From: Rhodovulum strictum
GTDB taxonomy: Bacteria; Pseudomonadota; Alphaproteobacteria; Rhodobacterales; Rhodobacteraceae
DNA length: 39,387 nucleotides
Direction of reading: 5' to 3'
Assembly: GCF_009649175.1 (NCBI RefSeq)
Contig: NZ_WJPO01000034.1
Coordinates: forward strand, 1-39,387
This document shows, in pieces, positions 1 through 8,729 of the stretch. How positions within the stretch are numbered: position 1 is the stretch's first letter; each line of letters begins with the position of its first letter. The translations under genes and the position numbers were made by a program. Under the pieces are notes generated by a model. The model did not search any database. It was not told the DNA's origin and was given only the letters and a program-made list of their open reading frames with translations.

Positions 1-118
1 TCTCCACCCCCGTCAGTTCGGGAGCTTGAATCACGCAGGCCGGACAGCTTCAAGTATATCAATGGGTCCTGACCCTAGAGGGGTGGAACGGGTGGGGGCT
101 CGTTTCAGGGTGACTACC

Positions 119-706
119 ATGGGCTTGGACGATTTCAATCCTCGGACCTACACGCGCTATGCGTCTGCCTCGGCAAATCGGAACGCCACAGACAGGAATG
201 CGGCCACCGGAACGGATGGAGATTGGCAGGATCGCAATCAGTCCAGGGCCAGGGGGGCCTATTCGTCGCGACGCGCGCCGGGGCGCGTCATGCTTGCCGC
301 GGCCCGATTCACGGCGTCGGGCGTGGAAACCCGCGTCATTACCCGACGCAGCGTGATCTATATGGACCTCGATCTTGCGCTTTCGGACTTGCAGCGGGAT
401 GCCCGGCACGCCGGGCGTGCCTGGGGCTGTCTGGTCGTGCAGATAGACGATTTCGGCGGCATCACCGGCTGCATCCGCGCGCTGCTGAGGTTTCGGCATC
501 TGTGTCCGACGGTTCCGGTCATCCTGTTGAGCACCCAGACCATGCAGGAGGATCTTTCGCTCGAACGCCTGACGCTTTGCGATGTGACGCTGAGAACCCC
601 GGTCAGCGCCGCAGCATGGCGCCCTGTGCTGGGCATTGCGCGAAAGAACAATCGCGTCTGGCAGTCACGGATGATGCAACGCGCCGGAGATGGCCGGCGC
701 GCGTGA
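119..706 (+). CDS. Receiver-like small signalling protein
   Basis: 195-residue protein of unknown function. The C-terminal ~115 residues read like a response-regulator receiver fold: a hydrophobic strand ending in acidic residues (CLVVQIDDFGG), then a helix, then a second strand ending in Ser-Thr (VPVILLSTQT), as in CheY-like domains. The usual phospho-acceptor context and output domain are not obvious, so it may be a pseudo-receiver. The N-terminal ~80 residues are basic and low in complexity. I chose the ATG at 119 because CAGGGTGA precedes it; an in-frame start at 26 would add 31 residues of poor quality. It converges on a GGDEF-type gene and lies beside other c-di-GMP and chemotaxis-type genes, which suits a signalling role (inference). 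Confidence 0.55.
   Translation: MGLDDFNPRTYTRYASASANRNATDRNAATGTDGDWQDRNQSRARGAYSSRRAPGRVMLAAARFTASGVETRVITRRSVIYMDLDLALSDLQRDARHAGRAWGCLVVQIDDFGGITGCIRALLRFRHLCPTVPVILLSTQTMQEDLSLERLTLCDVTLRTPVSAAAWRPVLGIARKNNRVWQSRMMQRAGDGRRA
680..701. terminator. Hairpin between convergent genes
   Basis: CGCGCCGG and CCGGCGCG form a perfect 8-bp stem with a 6-nt loop. It overlaps the last codons of the receiver-like gene and sits just before the end of the convergent GGDEF gene. No T-run follows, so a terminator role is only possible. Confidence 0.3.
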
Positions 707-725
707 CCGGGTCGGCGCGGGCGGG

Positions 726-2009
726 TCAATCCGGGGCGATACGGCTGGTGCCCGTGATTGGCAGGTTGGCCTTTGCTCGCTGCAAGGCGCTGTCGATATT
801 CGTCTCCCAGGGTTCGACCATGCTCGTCCCGAAGGAAACGCTGATGCGCGGGTAGTTTTTCCCGTCTTCCCGATGCTCGGCGTTTTCGAGCGACTCGCGC
901 AGCCTTGTGGCGGCGCAAGACAGGCTTTCGATATCGGGAACATCCACGAAGGCGGCAAATTCTGCGTCGGCGCCGCGCGCGAGAATGTCGTTCTTGCGCA
1001 GGTTGGCCCAGAGCGTTTGCGCCACATGCCGAAGCAGATCCTCGCCGAAGCCGGGTCCGAACGTGTCCTCGAGCGTCGCGAAATCGTCGATCGAGAACAG
1101 GATTACCCCATGATGCCTGAGATCGGGTCCGGCGCCGTCCTGCAATCCCTTGCAGGTGACGATTCCGGTCACAAGGTCGTAGCGCGCCAGTTCGGCGCGG
1201 AGTTGATCCATGCGGTAGAGGGTATGCCCGAAGGCCAGAACCAACGTGATCGTGGCCAGGCTGACAACGCTGGCCGCGGCGCTCAGCAGAAGAATGTTGT
1301 CGGTTGCCGCCGCGCCGAAGGCCCGGTCCCGCAGATCGGACGCGAGCGGCACGATCACGGCGGCGACGAGCAGCAGGCGCGTGAGAAGGCCGAACCGCGA
1401 TCGGGAAAAGACGGCGCGGAGCGCGGCTTCGTCCTTGAGCCACCAGGTCTGGGCCAGCAGGGCGAGAAGGATGCAGATCAGCAGGAGCCCCGAGGCGTCC
1501 ATGCGCTCGAAACCGCCCAGCGAGATCGCGACCACGGTGAAAACGGTTCCGGCCCAGGCGATGCCCAGCATGACAAGCGAGAGCCGCCGTCCCCAGAGGT
1601 CGCCGAGCATGCTCATGTGAAGGGCGCACAGGACGATTGCCGCTTCGGATCGGATCGTCCGATCAAGGCCGAGCGCAAGGGGCCAGTCGTTCGGAGCGGG
1701 TCCGGTCAAGGGGCGTAGCGTGCTGCCCGTGGCGGCGTGCAGGATGACGATGAGAGAAACGGCGCCCAGGGCAGACACGGCAAGCGGGAGCCTGCCGCAA
1801 AGACGCCGGATCACCATGCCGAGGGCGAGTGTCAGGAAGCCCCCTAGCAAAAGCGGATGGGGCCACGCAGGTCGCGGCCCGGGATCGAGCAGGGGAAGGA
1901 TTGCAAGGCACCCGAGGACCGTGAGTGCGAGCAGCGAGGCGAGCAGGAGGTCGGGGTTGGACCAGCGGGGGGGCAAGACAATTGCGGACATAATGAACAG
2001 GATTTCCAT
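726..2009 (-). CDS. Membrane protein with degenerate GGDEF domain
   Basis: 427 residues. The first ~260 hold about seven or eight hydrophobic segments, so this is an integral membrane sensor-type region. The C-terminal ~165 residues align with a diguanylate cyclase domain: the D-x-x-T-G start (YDLVTGIV), the FSIDDF strand that matches the metal-binding FxDIDxF, and a closing ISVSFG. The signature loop reads ADAEF instead of GGDEF, so both glycines and the first acidic residue are lost. The enzyme is therefore probably inactive and may act as a c-di-GMP or GTP sensor, or as a partner protein. It is divergent from the CheB-CheR gene. The start at 2009 has a weak ribosome site; an internal ATG at 1991 is an alternative. 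Confidence 0.85.
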   Translation of the reverse strand: MEILFIMSAIVLPPRWSNPDLLLASLLALTVLGCLAILPLLDPGPRPAWPHPLLLGGFLTLALGMVIRRLCGRLPLAVSALGAVSLIVILHAATGSTLRPLTGPAPNDWPLALGLDRTIRSEAAIVLCALHMSMLGDLWGRRLSLVMLGIAWAGTVFTVVAISLGGFERMDASGLLLICILLALLAQTWWLKDEAALRAVFSRSRFGLLTRLLLVAAVIVPLASDLRDRAFGAAATDNILLLSAAASVVSLATITLVLAFGHTLYRMDQLRAELARYDLVTGIVTCKGLQDGAGPDLRHHGVILFSIDDFATLEDTFGPGFGEDLLRHVAQTLWANLRKNDILARGADAEFAAFVDVPDIESLSCAATRLRESLENAEHREDGKNYPRISVSFGTSMVEPWETNIDSALQRAKANLPITGTSRIAPD

Positions 2010-2248
2010 GGGTCAGTTGGCACTGCCCGAAATTAAGAAACCGGCCCTGAGGGTTTCCTAATCCTGCGCGATCCCTGTTTACCATTTCCCAAGGTTTCCG
2101 TGCGTCGGGGCTGTCTTCCGAGTCGTGCGCCGCAATCGGGGCCATGAGGCCCGGGCCGCCGATGGGAAGCGCGGATGCGTTGGACTGATCGCGAGGCAGG
2201 GGGGTGTCTGGTCCGGCCTGCATGATCGGTGCAGAAATTAAGGAAAGG

Positions 2249-2278
2249 TTGTGGCGAAGGGCGGCCGGTTCGTATTAT
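2249..2278 (+). promoter_or_regulatory. Candidate sigma-70 promoter for the CheB-CheR gene
   Basis: TTGTGG at 2249 and TATTAT at 2273 are separated by 18 bp. The -10 matches TATAAT at five of six positions and the -35 matches TTGACA at four of six. A start near 2285 would give a ~20-nt leader to the ATG at 2307. Confidence 0.4.
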
Positions 2279-2306
2279 CCTAGGTTGTAGGCGGGAAACG
2301 TGCCGG

Positions 2307-5300
2307 ATGGCTTCCCCCGGACAAGACGATCATGCAGGCGGCACGGATCGCATCGAGCAGCAGGAGAACACAGTGGAGTCGCCCGACGGTTCTGTCCAGC
2401 AACAGACGATGGCCTCGGCCGAGGAACAGGCGCCGCTGCGCGTGGTCGGAATCGGCGCCTCGGCCGGCGGGCTTTCTGCGCTCGAGGTGTTTTTCGAGAA
2501 CTGCCCCTGCGATTCCGGGGCGTCATTCGTCGTGATTCAGCACCTTTCGCCGAAGCACGAGAGCCTGATGGCAGAGCTGCTGTCGCGGCGCACGAAGATG
2601 CCGGTCGCCATGATCGACGCGGACCAGCGAATCGAACGCGATCATGTCTATCTGATCCCGCCCGGCGCAGAGATGCGGATCGAGGCCGATACCCTCAAGC
2701 TGTCGCCGCGCAGCGAGACGCTGTCCCTGCCGATCGACATCTTCTTTGCGTCGCTGGCCCAGGCCTTTGGTCAGCGCGCGATCGGGATCGTCCTGTCCGG
2801 TACCGGTTCCGACGGAACGCGGGGTGCGATTGCCATCAACGAGGCCGGTGGGTTCGTGCTGATCCAGGATCCCGACGAGGCGAAATTCGACAGCATGCCC
2901 CAGAGCGTCAAGCGCGCGGGCGTCGTCGATGCCTGCCTGCCTGCGGCCGAGCTGGCCGAACGCGCGCTTCTCGACAAGGACGCAGCGCCCAGGATTCGCG
3001 TGCCCGGCGCCGGGCAGGGCGGGAAACAGCCGGACGAGGAACCGCACGAGACGGCCGAGGATGATTCTGCGATCCTGGACAGGATTTTCCTGCGTCTCGC
3101 CGCATCGGGCGGCGTGGATTTCCGCGATTACAAGAGCACGACCGTTCTGCGCCGCCTGTCCCGGCGGATGCAGGTGCAGCGGGTCGCCACGCTGGCGCAG
3201 TATCTGCAAATTCTCTTAGACTCGGATGCCGAGGTCATGGCGCTCCGGCGCGAGTTGCTGATCTCGGTGACGCGCTTCTTTCGTGACGACGATGCGTTTC
3301 GGGCGCTGGAGGAGAAGGTCATCCCGCGGATCGTCGAAGGACTTGCACCCCGGGACACCGCGCGGGTCTGGGTGGCGGGCTGCGCGACGGGCGAGGAAGC
3401 CTATTCCATCGCAATGCTGTTTCACGAGGCGCTGGGGCGGGTGCAGCGGCCGCACAGCCTCAAGGTGTTCGCGACGGATGTCAGCGAAGACTGCCTTCAG
3501 GTTGCCGCGGCCGGGGTGTACCCGGATTCGGTTGCCGCAGAGGTCAGCCCGGCGCGGCTGGAGCGGTTCTTTACGCAGGATCGCGATACGCTGGTCGTGT
3601 CACCCGAACTGCGCCAGTCGCTGATCTTTGCGCGTCATGATCTGTTGCAAGATCCGCCCTTTACGCGGATGGATCTGGTGTCTTGCCGGAATACCCTGAT
3701 CTACCTGCGCCCCAAGGCGCAGCTATCCGCCCTGAGCAGGCTGCGCTTTGCCGCGCGAAGCGGCGGATTTCTGTTCCTTGGCCAGAGCGAGTCGCTTGGC
3801 CTCGAACAATCGGGTTATGAAACGGTCGACGCGAACAACAAGATCTTTCGTCTCGAAAGCGCGGGTTCGGCCGGCAAGATCGACCTTGCTGCGCCGCATC
3901 TTTCGCGCGCCGGAGCACGGGGCAGCCGGTCCCGGGCAGAGGCGCATGCCACGCGCCACAGCGGCGGGCACGCCAGCGATCCGGACGCCAGGGACATCGC
4001 CCTGGATGCTGCGATGCGAACGCTTCTGGATGCCTGGGCGCCGCCCTCGATCCTGGTGAATGATCGCTTCGAGGTGATCCATTTTCAGGGGAATGTCAGC
4101 CCGTTCCTGCGGACGCGGTCGGGAAAGGCCAGCCTTGATCTTGCGCGGCTGCTTCCCGAGGCGATGGCCGCGGTGGCAAGCGTTCTGATCTGCAAGGCGG
4201 TCGAGACCGGAAATGCCCATGTGTCCGAACCGACCAGATTTTCGATAGATGACGTTGGCCATGTCGTGCGGCTGCACGCCGTTCCGGTGCAATCGCCCGA
4301 ACTGGCCGGGTCTTGCGTTCTGCTGAGTTTCGAAAAGGTGGATGCCGATGCGCCGGGCCATGCGGTGCCGCAGCAGATCGACCTGACCAGCCTTGAAAAG
4401 GCCCGGATCGACATCCTTGAACGACAGCTTGAGGCGACGCGCGCCGATTTGCAGAGCGCCATCGAGGAGCTTGAGACATCGAACGAGGAATTGCAGGCGA
4501 CCAACGAGGAACTGATGGCCTCGAACGAGGAACTGCAAAGCTCGAACGAGGAACTGCAATCCGTCAACGAGGAGATAAACACGGTCAATGCCGAGTATCA
4601 GGAGAAGATTTCCCTGCTCAACCGCCTGAATGCCGATCTGGGCAGCATGCTGCGCGCGGTCGGGGTCGCGGCCGTCTTTGTCGACGAGATGCTTCTGATC
4701 ACGCGGTTTTCGCCCGATGCCGGCAAGATCTTCAAGCTGCGCGACAGCGATGTGGGCCGGCCGCTGGGGGATATCACGCACAGGCTGAAATACCCGGCCC
4801 TGATCGACGACATCCACGACACGATCCGGACCGAAGACCGATGCGAACGCGAGGTGCTGGGCGAGGATGGCGAAATCTATCGCGTGCGGATCGTGCCCTA
4901 TTCGATCAAGACCAGCGGCCAGCGCGGCGCCGTCATCACGGTGATGAACGTGACTGTGTATCGCAACCTTGCCAAGCTTCAGGGGATCATCGATGCGCTG
5001 CCCGAACATATCGCCGTGCTGGACTTCGATGGAACGATCCTTTTGACCAACGCCGCCTGGATACGCTTTGCCAGGGCCAACGGCGATCCCGAGCTGAAGC
5101 GAAGCGGTCCGGGATCCAACTACCTCGAGGTTTGCCGGGGGGCGATATCGTCCGGCCCGCCAAGATCGTCCCCGGACGACATGCGCAGCGCGGTGTCCGC
5201 CCTGGAGGGGGTGAAGGAAATCCTGGAAGGAACGCGGCAGTCCTTCTCGCTTGAATATCCCTGCCACGCGCCGGACCAGAAGCGCTGGTTCTTCATGACG

Positions 5301-5387
5301 GTCGCGCCCGTGACCGGGCAGGAATTCGGGGCAGTCGTCAGCCACATCGAGATCACCCCATGGTACGGGAATATGGCCGAAAGCTAG
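2307..5387 (+). CDS. CheB-CheR fusion with coiled coil and PAS domains
   Basis: 1026 residues. Residues ~45-215 are a CheB methylesterase domain with the catalytic triad Ser53 (GASAGG), His79 (VIQHLSP) and Asp169 (SGTGSDG). Residues ~258-530 are a CheR methyltransferase, with the SAM-binding motif VAGCATGEEAYSIA and the VSCRNTLIYL motif. A long coiled coil (~695-775) has repeats of the type SNEELQ/TNEEL, typical of this fusion family. Two PAS regions follow (~775-885 and ~890-1020). It ends there, with no histidine kinase domain, although many homologues have one. There is no receiver domain before CheB. A GTG at 2373 with AGGAGA upstream is a good alternative start. No chemoreceptor, cheA or cheW lies nearby, so it probably serves a non-chemotactic signalling route together with the GGDEF/EAL neighbours (inference). 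Confidence 0.9.
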   Translation: MASPGQDDHAGGTDRIEQQENTVESPDGSVQQQTMASAEEQAPLRVVGIGASAGGLSALEVFFENCPCDSGASFVVIQHLSPKHESLMAELLSRRTKMPVAMIDADQRIERDHVYLIPPGAEMRIEADTLKLSPRSETLSLPIDIFFASLAQAFGQRAIGIVLSGTGSDGTRGAIAINEAGGFVLIQDPDEAKFDSMPQSVKRAGVVDACLPAAELAERALLDKDAAPRIRVPGAGQGGKQPDEEPHETAEDDSAILDRIFLRLAASGGVDFRDYKSTTVLRRLSRRMQVQRVATLAQYLQILLDSDAEVMALRRELLISVTRFFRDDDAFRALEEKVIPRIVEGLAPRDTARVWVAGCATGEEAYSIAMLFHEALGRVQRPHSLKVFATDVSEDCLQVAAAGVYPDSVAAEVSPARLERFFTQDRDTLVVSPELRQSLIFARHDLLQDPPFTRMDLVSCRNTLIYLRPKAQLSALSRLRFAARSGGFLFLGQSESLGLEQSGYETVDANNKIFRLESAGSAGKIDLAAPHLSRAGARGSRSRAEAHATRHSGGHASDPDARDIALDAAMRTLLDAWAPPSILVNDRFEVIHFQGNVSPFLRTRSGKASLDLARLLPEAMAAVASVLICKAVETGNAHVSEPTRFSIDDVGHVVRLHAVPVQSPELAGSCVLLSFEKVDADAPGHAVPQQIDLTSLEKARIDILERQLEATRADLQSAIEELETSNEELQATNEELMASNEELQSSNEELQSVNEEINTVNAEYQEKISLLNRLNADLGSMLRAVGVAAVFVDEMLLITRFSPDAGKIFKLRDSDVGRPLGDITHRLKYPALIDDIHDTIRTEDRCEREVLGEDGEIYRVRIVPYSIKTSGQRGAVITVMNVTVYRNLAKLQGIIDALPEHIAVLDFDGTILLTNAAWIRFARANGDPELKRSGPGSNYLEVCRGAISSGPPRSSPDDMRSAVSALEGVKEILEGTRQSFSLEYPCHAPDQKRWFFMTVAPVTGQEFGAVVSHIEITPWYGNMAES

Positions 5388-5630
5388 GCACTTGCCGGTG
5401 CGTGCCGTCGGTTTCTGTCGCCTGAGCGCGCAAAGCTGACAGACCCGGCGGGCGGTGGGCCGAGGCCGATGATCCGCGGCCACGACACACAATCATAGAT
5501 AATCCGTAAATCGGTGAAACAACCGACGGGCGATTAACACTTCGTAAGGTATCCCGAGTGAAAGTGCTTGAAAGACGGGTCGGGCCCCTGCGCGGGGCCT
5601 TGGCACAATAAGGCTCTGAGGGGCAGGTGG
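5388..5630. other. Intergenic, no gene seen
   Basis: 243 bp between the CheB-CheR gene and the PAS-GGDEF-EAL gene. I see no convincing ORF, RNA gene or terminator. It probably holds the promoter of the downstream gene. Confidence 0.5.
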
Positions 5631-7919
5631 ATGGAACGGGACAAGTCGAGTGGTCATCGGCAAACAAGGCGCGCGCCCCCCGGAGCGATCAGCTTGGAAA
5701 CTTCCGTTACCCCCGCTGTAACCAGCCCGGCCGACCTGCGGATGGGCAGGCGTGACCCGCAGCCGTCGCCGAGAGCGGTCCTGGAGGATGCCGAGATTGC
5801 GCCGCATCTGCTTGACCAGCAGAGCCAGGAGCTTGCCACGGCGCTTGTCGCGGCCGAGAGCGAAGCGGATCGCTATCGCGGCCTTTTCGAATCGGCGCCG
5901 CTGCCGGTTCTTGTGCTGGACCGCCTGGGCGTGGTGCGCCGCGCCAACCATATGGCCGGACAGGTCTTTGGTGTCAGCGCCTCTGCCCTGCTTGTGAATC
6001 GCTCCATCTATCGCCTGATCGACGCCGGTTCGGCCAACGGGCTGCATCAGTACCTGTCCCGAAGCGCGGCGCTGACCGACACGCAGCGCGCGTCGCCTCC
6101 GCAGCAGGTGATGATTGACATCCCGCCAAAGGGAAACGGCATTGGCCATCGCACGATGGAAGCCCATCTTGCCTTGCTTCCGGCCGTCCTGTCGGATGTC
6201 GGCGACGTGCAGATGCTGCTTGTCGACCGCACGAAAGCCGCCGAGCGGGAAAGGCGGTCCATGTTCAGCGAAGCCTTTCTCAAGGGCGCCACGTCGTTGA
6301 TGCATGCCTTCGATCGCGAGGGACAGCTTGCCTTTGCCAACCCCATCACCAGGGCACATACCCAAGGCGCTGACCCGGATTTGCGCAAGGTGCGCAGCCG
6401 CTTCAACGGTCTTCTGGGCTCGCGCGCAATGGATATCGAGGTTCTGACCTCGGGGCGGCCCTGTTTTGCGCCGGGCGTCCATGTCATGCCCTCTGGCGAA
6501 AGGCGCAACTTCATCATCGGCAAGTTCCCGATTCACGACGAGACCGGCGCCCATATCGCCGTCGGCGGCATTTCCACGGACATCACGGAAATCATCGAGC
6601 CGAAATCCGATCTTGAAAGGGCATTCGATCAGGCCAGGACCACCTCGGGACGCGATCCGCTGACGCGCCTGATGAATCGCACCGCGTTCATGGAGCAGAT
6701 CAACGAGGAGATCGGCGCCGCCGAAACAAGCGGTTCGGAACTGTTCCTGAGCTTCATCGACATCGACAGCTTCAAGGAAACGAACGACGCCATGGGGCAT
6801 GAGGTGGGCGACGCCCTGCTTTGTGCCATTGCCCGCAGGATGGAAGATGCCGTCGGCGAAATGGGCTATGTGGCGCGTTTCGGCGGCGACGAGTTCCTGC
6901 TTTTCCTGGCCCACCGGACGGCCGCCGAGGCCGAAGCCTGCCTGGAGCGTATCCTCAGGGAAATCCGCACCCCATACGAGGTGGCGGGCACCCAGATCAT
7001 CCTGACCTGTAGCGTCGGCCTCAGCTCTTATCCCCGCGACGGCGCGACCGCCGAGGAACTGTTGCGGGCCGCCGACCTTGCGCTCTACGCCTCCAAGTCG
7101 GGCGGTCGCGACCGTATCACGCTATGCAGCGACGATCTGCGCACCGGCAGCGAGCGGCGGTTGCGAATACTCAGTTCGCTCCGCACGGCGCTTGCCGAAG
7201 ACAACTTTCGCCTCGTCTTCCAGCCAAAGGTCGATCTTCGCAACAGCCGGCGGATCGTCGGCGCCGAAGCATTGCTGCGATGGCGCGATCCGCATCTGGG
7301 CGAAGTCGCGCCACTGGAATTCGTGCCGCTGGCCGAAATGAACGGGCTGAGCAATGCGCTGGATCTTCGCGTGCTGAAACTGTTCGCCGAACAGCAGAAA
7401 TCCCTTTTTGCAAAGGGCGTCTTCCTGCCGATATCGGTGAACATCTCGGCGCGTTCCCTGCATGCGGCCAATTTCGTTTCGACGGTTCTTTCGTTTCTCG
7501 ACTTCAACAACATCCCCCCGGAGCTCCTTATCCTGGAGATAACCGAAACGTCCATGCTGCGGTTTTCGTCCGACACGACCGAGCGGCTTGCGCAGCTTAC
7601 GGCCGCGGGGGTCCGGCTTTCGATCGACGATTTCGGAACCGGCTACGCCTCGCTCCTGTATCTCGAGAAGATGAACACGAGCGAGCTAAAGATCGACCGC
7701 AGCTTTGTCGCGAAGCTTGGAATTGGCGAAATGCAGACGGAACGGATCGTGCAGGCAATCCTGGCCCTGGGCCGGGGGCTCGGGATCGAGGTCGTCGCCG
7801 AGGGTGTCGAAACCGAGACGCAGCGGGAGTGGCTGGTGAAGAACGAATGTACCGTTGGCCAGGGATTCCTGTTCAAGCGACCGCAGGAACGCGAGAGTTT
7901 CGAGCGATTGCTGATATAG
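5631..7919 (+). CDS. PAS-PAS-GGDEF-EAL c-di-GMP enzyme
   Basis: 762 residues with no membrane segment, so cytoplasmic. Two PAS-like sensor regions (~80-190 and ~220-323) precede a GGDEF domain (~340-500) and an EAL domain (~520-760). The cyclase signature GGDEF at 418-422 is intact and FIDIDSFK supplies the metal-binding acidic residue. No RxxD product-inhibition site is visible just upstream of it. The phosphodiesterase side also looks complete: EAL at 546-548, EITET, DDFGTG, LKIDRSF and EGVE. Both c-di-GMP synthesis and breakdown are therefore possible, with PAS input choosing between them. I chose the ATG at 5631 because GAGGGGCAGG precedes it; an upstream TTG at 5568 would add 21 residues. 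The gene follows the CheB-CheR gene in the same direction. Confidence 0.92.
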   Translation: MERDKSSGHRQTRRAPPGAISLETSVTPAVTSPADLRMGRRDPQPSPRAVLEDAEIAPHLLDQQSQELATALVAAESEADRYRGLFESAPLPVLVLDRLGVVRRANHMAGQVFGVSASALLVNRSIYRLIDAGSANGLHQYLSRSAALTDTQRASPPQQVMIDIPPKGNGIGHRTMEAHLALLPAVLSDVGDVQMLLVDRTKAAERERRSMFSEAFLKGATSLMHAFDREGQLAFANPITRAHTQGADPDLRKVRSRFNGLLGSRAMDIEVLTSGRPCFAPGVHVMPSGERRNFIIGKFPIHDETGAHIAVGGISTDITEIIEPKSDLERAFDQARTTSGRDPLTRLMNRTAFMEQINEEIGAAETSGSELFLSFIDIDSFKETNDAMGHEVGDALLCAIARRMEDAVGEMGYVARFGGDEFLLFLAHRTAAEAEACLERILREIRTPYEVAGTQIILTCSVGLSSYPRDGATAEELLRAADLALYASKSGGRDRITLCSDDLRTGSERRLRILSSLRTALAEDNFRLVFQPKVDLRNSRRIVGAEALLRWRDPHLGEVAPLEFVPLAEMNGLSNALDLRVLKLFAEQQKSLFAKGVFLPISVNISARSLHAANFVSTVLSFLDFNNIPPELLILEITETSMLRFSSDTTERLAQLTAAGVRLSIDDFGTGYASLLYLEKMNTSELKIDRSFVAKLGIGEMQTERIVQAILALGRGLGIEVVAEGVETETQREWLVKNECTVGQGFLFKRPQERESFERLLI

Positions 7920-7994
7920 GTCACGCTGAACGGCGCGTCAGGGGCATGCGGCAGATCGCGCTGCCGCAAGCGGGTGCCAGCCACAGGGCTCCGC

Positions 7995-8393
7995 TCAATG
8001 TGTCAGCAGTTCGACCCCGGGGATGCGCGCGGCCTTTCGGTCGAAGGTCACCAGCGGAACCGCGTCCTGCCGCCGGGCCGCCGCGGCGATCATCAGATCG
8101 GCGAAACCGAACCCGCCTTCGCGGTACCGGAACGCGGTCCGCCCGACATCGTCGGCCGCCTCGACCACGATCTCGGCGGCCGAGAGCAGACCCTCCAGCG
8201 CGCGGGCCACGTCGCTGCGGCCGAACCCGTAGGCACGCTCGAGAACCCAGACCAGTTCCACCACGACCTCGCGGCATACAAAGCCGGGATCGCTTTCGCC
8301 AAGTCCGTTCATCAGGTTCGTGGCGGCCCGGGCCTGATCGGGATCGTCCTGGGTCAGGAAGCGCACCAGAACATTGGTGTCGATGGCGATCAC
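7995..8393 (-). CDS. vapC: PIN-domain toxin, VapC type
   Basis: 132 residues, the usual size for VapC ribonuclease toxins. The four acidic residues of the PIN active site are visible: Asp5 in IDTNVLVR, Glu46 in VVVELVWVLE, Asp99 in GFADLMIA and Asp118 in TFDRKA. Members of this family cleave RNA (often tRNA or rRNA) unless bound by the antitoxin. It begins with GTG and overlaps the antitoxin stop codon by 4 nt (GTGA), so translation is probably coupled. It converges on the EAL gene 75 bp away. Confidence 0.9.
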   Translation of the reverse strand: MIAIDTNVLVRFLTQDDPDQARAATNLMNGLGESDPGFVCREVVVELVWVLERAYGFGRSDVARALEGLLSAAEIVVEAADDVGRTAFRYREGGFGFADLMIAAAARRQDAVPLVTFDRKAARIPGVELLTH

Positions 8394-8635
8394 GCTGGGG
8401 TGTCCCCGGAGGCCCCGCGCGCGATGGCGTCCTCCATCTCGTCGAGCGTGACGGGCGCACGGCCCGGCCGGGCCAGCAGACCCGCCAGTGTGGCGACGGG
8501 CTGCACCTTCAGAAGCCGGACCTCGCCATCCTGGATGACATAGCGGACGCGGTCCCCGCTGGACAGACCGAGGGCAAGGCGCACATCCCGGGGCAGGGTC
8601 GTCTGGCCCTTGATCGTTACCGTCGACTCCTGCAT
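8390..8635 (-). CDS. vapB: AbrB/MazE-type antitoxin
   Basis: 81 residues. The N-terminal ~45 residues are a SpoVT-AbrB swapped-hairpin DNA-binding domain (STVTIKGQTTLPRDVRLALGL, then GDRVRYVIQDGEVRLL). The C-terminal tail (TLDEMEDAIARGA) is the expected toxin-binding helix. It is upstream of the PIN toxin and overlaps it by 4 nt, as is normal for vapBC. I chose the ATG at 8635 because homologous antitoxins start just before the domain; a GTG at 8653 would add six residues. A palindrome at 8656-8680 probably is its own operator. Confidence 0.88.
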   Translation of the reverse strand: MQESTVTIKGQTTLPRDVRLALGLSSGDRVRYVIQDGEVRLLKVQPVATLAGLLARPGRAPVTLDEMEDAIARGASGDTPA

Positions 8636-8655
8636 GGGGATCGCGCCTTGCACAT

Positions 8656-8680
8656 GATGATGTCGCCTTACAATATCATC
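8656..8680 (-). promoter_or_regulatory. Palindromic operator upstream of vapBC
   Basis: GATGAT and ATCATC flank a 13-bp spacer, and one further pair in the spacer also matches. The site lies 21-45 bp upstream of the antitoxin ATG and covers a minus-strand TATTGT that could be a -10 box. AbrB-type antitoxins commonly repress their own promoter at such palindromes. Confidence 0.45.
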
Positions 8681-8729
8681 GCAGGGGCGGCAGATTCAAG
8701 TTCTGCGCCGGGCCGCCGCGGCGCGCGCG

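Noticed and set aside
690-1718. Long plus-strand frame opposite the GGDEF gene
   Set aside because: Its translation is rich in Arg, Gln, Asp and Gly with no domain pattern; it is the antisense shadow of the membrane protein gene.
2010-2060. Sigma-54 promoter near TTGGCACTGCCC
   Set aside because: TGGCAC is present, but the required TTGC element at the right spacing is absent.
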